Below, piece by piece: positions 59,864 through 64,000 of a stretch of DNA of 64,000 nt. Source of the stretch: Candidatus Sodalis pierantonius str. SOPE. Its GTDB lineage: Bacteria; Pseudomonadota; Gammaproteobacteria; Enterobacterales; Enterobacteriaceae. Both the position numbers and the translations under genes were made by a program. Each line of letters starts with the position of its first letter. The first letter of the stretch is position 1. The stretch is from the NCBI RefSeq assembly GCF_000517405.1, contig NZ_CP006568.1, positions 4,030,001-4,094,000 of the forward strand. Direction: 5' to 3'. A model generated the notes under the pieces. That model worked only from the letters and a program-made list of their open reading frames with translations, had not been told where the DNA came from and made no database searches.

Positions 59864-60497
59864 ACACCTCCAGCGCCAGCGTTGCGCGATGGATTTAATC
59901 AAACAGACCCGCCGCGAGACGGTGAAATGCCTTAAACAGGCCGCCGAAGAGGCGGAGCGCTTGCGAAGCCAGGCCATAAGCGAAGGATACCAGCAGGGAG
60001 TGTTGGCCGCGGCGGACGCGGTGGCCGACTATCTTGCCGAGCGGCAGGGTCTGCGTCTGTCGCTGCAGCGCGAGGTTGAGGACCACACCCGCGCGCTGCT
60101 TACGGCGGCGTTGTCCCATGCTGATTTGCTGCTGGTGCTGCTGGAAGAGTGGCTGGCGCAACAGCCCGAGCCGTCGATTCCGGCGCCGCTGGAGCTGTGG
60201 GTGCCAGCGGTTCGCCGCGCCGCCGCGCTACGGCTCAAGCGCCAGATAGGCGCGCTGTGGCGCGGCAAATATGACATCATCGCCCACGACGGCGGGAGTT
60301 TTATCATGAAACATGGCGATCAGGTCGCGGAATTCGATGCCGAGGCGTTTATCGACGCGGCAACGCGGCAGATGGCCTCTTGCCCTGACTATGGCACAAA
60401 AGCCCGCCGGCTCAGTGAACAAGGGCTGCAAGCGCTGTCGGATCGGCTGATGCGGCATTTCGCCGGCGAACATGCCCTGCCGATACGTGAACCTTAG
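59736..60497 (+). CDS. orgB: OrgB-like stator protein (SctL)
   Basis: About 253 residues. OrgB (SctL) controls and anchors the InvC ATPase. Matching segments are PPVYGGILIKREHLQRQ near the N-terminus, the coiled AAEEAERLRSQAISEGYQQG, LLVLLEEWLAQQPEPSIP and FIMKHGDQVAEFDAEAFIDA. I chose ATG 59736 because GGAGGAGGG lies just upstream; ATG 59799 would match the Salmonella N-terminus more closely. Either way it overlaps the end of orgA. Intact. Confidence 0.88.
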   Translation: MIHMDCPDRPPVDYYSNLPFNMPRDIPLRRMPPVYGGILIKREHLQRQRCAMDLIKQTRRETVKCLKQAAEEAERLRSQAISEGYQQGVLAAADAVADYLAERQGLRLSLQREVEDHTRALLTAALSHADLLLVLLEEWLAQQPEPSIPAPLELWVPAVRRAAALRLKRQIGALWRGKYDIIAHDGGSFIMKHGDQVAEFDAEAFIDAATRQMASCPDYGTKARRLSEQGLQALSDRLMRHFAGEHALPIREP

Positions 60498-60554
60498 CGC
60501 GCATCGTCAGTCTGTCGTCAGAGCGGCAGTGATTAGTGAAGGCATAAAGGCATA

Positions 60555-61166
60555 ATGGGAGCAATGATGACTGAATCTCAACCTCAACGCGGAGGGGATC
60601 GCCGCCTTGGCGTCGCCATCGCGCTGGCGGCGACGCTGGCGTTAAGCGGCTATGCTTGGGGGCCCGCCGACGACAACCCCGCGCGCGCCTGGTTGGCAAG
60701 CGTGGCCGATCCCGGCTGCACGGCTGGCGGCGCCGTAACCAACCGGCAGACGCCGCCGATGCTCTATCGCGCGCTGGCGAGCTGCGTTCGCGCGCAGCAT
60801 TATCAGGACGGCGTGCTGCTGTTTGCTCGCGCGGGCAGCTACAGCTGGTATGACGCGCTGCGGGTGGATAGCGATGAAGCGCGGGAGGCGCATAGCCTGC
60901 TGCTGGCGGAAACCCTGAAGAGCGTCGATAAGCGCCGGCGGCAGGCCTTTTGGATGGTGGCGAAAGCGACCCTTGCGGATAAACAGGGGCATCAGGCCAT
61001 CTGCCAGCGCATTCAGGCGATCGGTAAACCGGCCTATCTGCCTGACTATCTGTCATCGTTCGCCACCGCCGGCGCCCTTACCCGGCCGCTGGACGATGAG
61101 GCGATGTGGAAGACCGCGATCGCGGGCTATATGCATTGCCCCACCGACGTGCTGGTCATCCGCTAA
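60555..61166 (+). CDS. Unknown exported or membrane-anchored protein downstream of orgB
   Basis: 203 residues, not recognised. A basic N-terminus (GGDRRLGVAIALAATLALSG) forms a likely signal or membrane anchor at residues 14-32. The rest is a soluble domain with several Cys (ADPGCTAGG, LASCVRAQ, AICQRIQA, YMHCP) and helical, TPR-like segments (LYRALASCVRAQHYQDGVLL, EAHSLLLAETLKSVDKRRRQ). It follows orgB by 57 bases in the same orientation, the place of orgC in SPI-1, but I see no similarity to OrgC. It could be part of the secretion island or a bystander. The paired cysteines would suit a periplasmic, disulfide-bonded protein. Confidence 0.65.
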   Translation: MGAMMTESQPQRGGDRRLGVAIALAATLALSGYAWGPADDNPARAWLASVADPGCTAGGAVTNRQTPPMLYRALASCVRAQHYQDGVLLFARAGSYSWYDALRVDSDEAREAHSLLLAETLKSVDKRRRQAFWMVAKATLADKQGHQAICQRIQAIGKPAYLPDYLSSFATAGALTRPLDDEAMWKTAIAGYMHCPTDVLVIR

Positions 61167-61181
61167 TCGGCGCCCACCCGG

Positions 61182-61523
61182 CTATTTCTTCATCATGACC
61201 TTCAGATTGGCAAAGGGGTTGTGGGTCGCCATCCCCACGTCCCGCTGCGCATCCTCGCCCGCGACCACCGTCGAGCCGTACAGACTTGCCTCAGTGTATT
61301 TTTCATGCTCATGGTCGTGGCAATACAGGCACAACATATCCCAATTGCTGCCGTCCTCGGGATTGTTGCCGTGGTCGTGATCGGTATGATGCACCGTCAG
61401 CTCGCGCAAGTTGGAATAGGTAAACTCGCGGCTGCAACGGCCACAAACCCAGGGAAACAGCTTCAACGCTTTTTCACGATAGCCGTTTTCCAGTCGGGCA
61501 TAATTTTTTGGAATATAAGCCAT
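61182..61523 (-). CDS. yajD: YajD, HNH nuclease family protein
   Basis: A 113-residue protein of the YajD family. Two zinc-type CxxC pairs (WVCGRCSREF and MLCLYCHDHEH) frame the HNH core NLRELTVHHTDHDHGNNPED. The C-terminus AGEDAQRDVGMATHNPFANL is conserved. The start at 61523 (MAYIPKNYARLENGYREKAL) agrees with E. coli; the frame is open for 25 more codons upstream but without family similarity. Function unknown. Intact. It marks the end of the secretion island. Confidence 0.94.
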   Translation of the reverse strand: MAYIPKNYARLENGYREKALKLFPWVCGRCSREFTYSNLRELTVHHTDHDHGNNPEDGSNWDMLCLYCHDHEHEKYTEASLYGSTVVAGEDAQRDVGMATHNPFANLKVMMKK

Positions 61524-61707
61524 AAATGACACGCTCTCCGCGCGGTAGAAAACCCCTTGAGAGTGTAGCTTAAATCCCGCCGCTATCGCTATAGCCACCT
61601 GGCGGCGACGGGACGCCGCCGGGATTTTCCCCGCCGGCGATATAGATGTTTAAGTAACGTTTATCGCTGCGGCACTATGGTAGGAAAAAATTAATTTACC
61701 GAAGTAC

Positions 61708-63142
61708 ATGAAAAGAGATCAAATTCTTCTGCTTGGCTGGTGTGTCGGCTATGCCATGCTATGGACGGGTGTCACCTTCCTGCTAGATCCCACCGTTCCT
61801 TATGATGCTATCGAGGCGCTGAATTGGGCGATGAATGCGGAATGGGGATCGCCCAAAAATCCCTGGCTGGTGGGCCTGGTCATGCGGCCGGCGCTGTGGC
61901 TGTCGGCACCCTGGTTGAGCTTTTACTGGTATGCGACGCATTTTTTGGCGGTTGCGCTGGGCATGTTTGGCGTTTGGCAACTTGCCTGGCGCCTAAGCGG
62001 CGACAGACGCCTGGCCTGGCTGGCGCTCAACCTCAGCGGCGTCATCAATTTCGATATCATTTCCTTTAACGATAATTATCTGTTAGTCATGCTCTGGCCT
62101 TGGCTGTGGGTGTTTTTCCTACGGGCCGCCTTCGATCGCCCCGGTTGGTGGCTGGCGTTCGCCGTGACGGGGGGGGGCTGGCGTGCATGGCGAAATATTC
62201 CAGCCTCTCGTTCATGTTCTCGGCCTGGATGTTGACGCTGCTAATACCGGCCATCCGCCGGTGTTATCGCCAACCGGCGTTTTATCTGGCCGTTCTGGTA
62301 TGGCTTATTATTGTGGCACCAAACGGATGGTGGTTGTGGCAAAACGACTTTGCCGCCTTTAAATGGGTGGATTCGCAGGTCACGCCCGGTGTGACGCTGT
62401 ACGGGCTACGCTCGGCAGCGACGGTGTTTTATCCGTTGGCGGTGCTTGCCGCCGTGCTCATCGTGCTGCGGGCCCGTCTGGGCTGGCCACCCACCCCGCA
62501 GGGCCGGGCGGCTCTGGGGATGATGGTGATCCCGCTGGCGCCTATCCTGGTGTGGTTCACCTTCACGACGGCGGCCGTATCACCGAATGGCTACAGCCTT
62601 ACATGATGCCCGCCACGGCGCTGATGATGGCCTGCGTGATGCAACCGCCTAACCGGCCGCTGGCGGGCACGCTGAAAAAACTGTTGCTGTGGGCGCCGGT
62701 GGTGCTGGCGGGCTACAGCGCGGTGATGCTGTTAAACCTGCGAGGTGCCGGCGAAAAATTAGCCGGCATCAAGCCCTTTAGCCAGCAGGTAAACGAACGC
62801 TGGCAGCGGCAGTATCACCAGCCGGTGCGCTTTGTCGGGGGCGATTATTTATCCCAGTGGCTGACGTTCTACACTGATGACCGTCCGGCGGTGATTACCC
62901 CCTGGTCCGTGTATCGGCGGCCGAATATCTACACCCGCTCGTTGCGTCAGGATAGGTTGTTGCACGATGGCGTACTGCTGCTGGGGCCGCGCGGGCAGAA
63001 CTGCGGCGAAGCGGATTTCAACGATATACTGGCGCCCTGGCCGGCATTATCCATCGGTTATCGCGAGGAGATGACTTTTGTGCCCCATCCCAGCGCCGTT
63101 CCGATTTGTCTGGCGTTTGTGCCGCCGATGACGCCGGAATGA
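61708..63142 (+). pseudogene. ArnT-like membrane glycosyltransferase, two frameshifts
   Basis: An inner-membrane GT-C (PMT/ArnT-like) glycosyltransferase of about 475 residues that would move sugar from a lipid carrier. The first frame has the extracytoplasmic Asp motif region DPTVPYDAIEALNWAMNAEW and several helices. At the seven-G run near 62169-62175 it slips into CMAKYSSLSFMFSAWMLTLL and PNGWWLWQNDFAAFKWVDSQ. Near 62580 it slips again into ITEWLQPYMMPATALMMACV and the C-terminal periplasmic part with FVGGDYLSQWLTFYTDDRPA. All parts are present, so restoring two bases would give a full protein. The acceptor is unknown. Confidence 0.85.
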
Positions 63143-63159
63143 TCTCGCTACACTTCAAC

Positions 63160-64000
63160 TCACCGCGGGGAAGAAATGCTGTGACTACCGCGATTCGCCG
63201 CACGGGTTAGACGCTCTGGCCGCCGTATACCGGCGCCTTGTTCCAGCTTTTCGCTAGCGCTGGCAATACACCACCGCAGGCAGCTTTCGCCCGCTTCGCC
63301 GAATACGCTGCCTGGCGCCAGCTCGACGCCGGCCTCGGCCACCAGCGCTTTACAAAATGTTAAGCTGTCGTTTAGGCCGTGTACGCGGAAAAAGAGATAC
63401 ATGGCGCCCTGGGGCAGCGGTACTTCGACATCCGCCAGCGAGCCGAACCGCTGATATAGATAGTCGCGGGAAGCCTGAAAGCGGGTCACCGTCTTCTGGC
63501 GTAACGCCTCTCCCTGGTTTACCGCGACCAGGCCGGCTTTTTGCACGAAACCGGGGGCGCAACTGCTGTTATATTCAATCAGTTTGCCCAATTCATGCAT
63601 CAGCGCCGGCGGCGCGACCACCCAACCCAGCCGCCAGCCGGTCATCAGCCAACTTTTGGAAAAACTATTGATGACCACCAGCCTGTCGTTAGGATCGGCA
63701 ATATCGAGGAATGACGGCGCGCAGCGATCGGGGGGTCCGTCATACACAATGCGGCTATAGACCTCATCGGAAACGATCCAGATACCGTGCCGCCGGCAGT
63801 GCGCCAATATCTGCGCCTGTTGAGCCGCCGGCATCACCCAGCCGCTGGGGTTGTTGAGGGAATTGATCACCAGCGCCCGGTAATCGGGCGTCAAGGCGTG
63901 CAATAACGTTTCCGGTGAGAGATGCCAACGGGCGATGCCCTGCTCGTCCGGCCGCAGCTCAAGCGCGACCTCCTCCACCTGCGCGCCGAGAATGCGCGGG
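63160..64000 (-). CDS. Class I/II PLP-dependent aminotransferase, 5' part beyond the window
   Basis: The last 280 or so residues of an aspartate-aminotransferase-fold enzyme. The frame is still open at the window edge, so the N-terminal third lies outside. Visible motifs are VINSLNNPSGWVMPAAQQAQ, the PLP-pyridine Asp region GIWIVSDEVYSRIVYDGPP, the Schiff-base Lys in INSFSKSWLMTGWRLGWVV, and the substrate Arg in ESCLRWCIASASEKLEQG. The C-terminal 30 residues (RRPERLTRAANRGSHSISSP) look less conserved and may reflect a late frameshift. Substrate not deducible. Confidence 0.85.
   Translation of the reverse strand, partial: PRILGAQVEEVALELRPDEQGIARWHLSPETLLHALTPDYRALVINSLNNPSGWVMPAAQQAQILAHCRRHGIWIVSDEVYSRIVYDGPPDRCAPSFLDIADPNDRLVVINSFSKSWLMTGWRLGWVVAPPALMHELGKLIEYNSSCAPGFVQKAGLVAVNQGEALRQKTVTRFQASRDYLYQRFGSLADVEVPLPQGAMYLFFRVHGLNDSLTFCKALVAEAGVELAPGSVFGEAGESCLRWCIASASEKLEQGAGIRRPERLTRAANRGSHSISSPR

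Noticed and set aside
1..64000. tRNA, rRNA, prophage or plasmid features
   Set aside because: No cloverleaf-type sequence, rRNA segment, integrase or attachment site was recognised on reading both strands; a tRNA scan would be needed to be certain.

Overview
The window looks like the chromosome of a Sodalis-type insect endosymbiont (Enterobacterales, Bruguierivoracaceae). The intact genes are close to E. coli, Salmonella and Yersinia orthologues (darP, pmbA, cybC, yjiN, gldA, opgD, ybhN, comR/bhsA, yajD), coding DNA is fairly GC-rich, and about a third of the genes are broken by single stop codons, one-base frameshifts or deletions. There is an IS21 element and three near-identical IS5/IS903-group elements. 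This mix of recent pseudogenes, IS copies and an Inv/Spa/Prg type III secretion cluster fits Sodalis, perhaps the IS-rich weevil symbiont lineage. The species is an inference; no search was run.

Layout. 0.1-8.4 kb: housekeeping block (darP, broken pmbA, cybC, PanE-like reductase, broken GH15 hydrolase, yjiN, gldA). 8.7-14.6 kb: a frameshifted MscS-type channel, a GNAT acetyltransferase, an orphan C-terminal piece of an Rpn nuclease, then 1.8 kb without a gene. 14.6-22.5 kb: a decayed CitA/TcuC-type transporter, opgD with an amber codon in its signal region, and a sulfonate/aryl-sulfate-type operon (arylsulfotransferase, permease, ATPase, binding protein) that has lost its middle, facing a frameshifted LacI-type regulator with two clear palindromic operators. 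22.6-25.2 kb: IS21 (istAB), with unrelated flanks that point to a rearrangement. 25.2-31.2 kb: clsB remnant, ybhN, a PhzF-family gene, IS903-like copy 1, a candidate 38-residue lipoprotein, and the divergent bhsA/comR pair. 31.4-39.9 kb: a complete MdtABC-plus-outer-membrane-factor RND efflux operon in which all four genes are broken.

40.7-61.2 kb: a SPI-1-type injectisome, all in one orientation: hilA-like regulator, invF, invG, invA, invB, invC, invI, invJ, spaO, P, Q, R, S, IS copy 2, sicA, IS copy 3, prgH, I, J, K, orgA, orgB, and an unknown exported protein. Many parts are well kept (InvA, InvB, InvC, SpaQ, SpaR, SpaS, SicA, PrgI, PrgK). However, invG, invJ and prgH are frameshifted, prgJ has an amber codon, SpaP has lost about 33 residues including the methionine-rich gate segment, and neither invE nor the translocator genes sipBCD are present. 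The system therefore looks recently inactivated while many of its proteins remain readable. The window ends with yajD, a frameshifted membrane glycosyltransferase gene and a partial aminotransferase.

I did not find a convincing new biological system. The observations most worth following are the in-frame deletion of the SpaP export gate, a conserved-position internal start in spaO, an orphan Rpn C-terminal fragment resembling an intragenic antitoxin, an IS that supplies the spaS stop codon, a serine hexanucleotide tract in the MdtB-like pump, and an excess of amber codons among the nonsense mutations.
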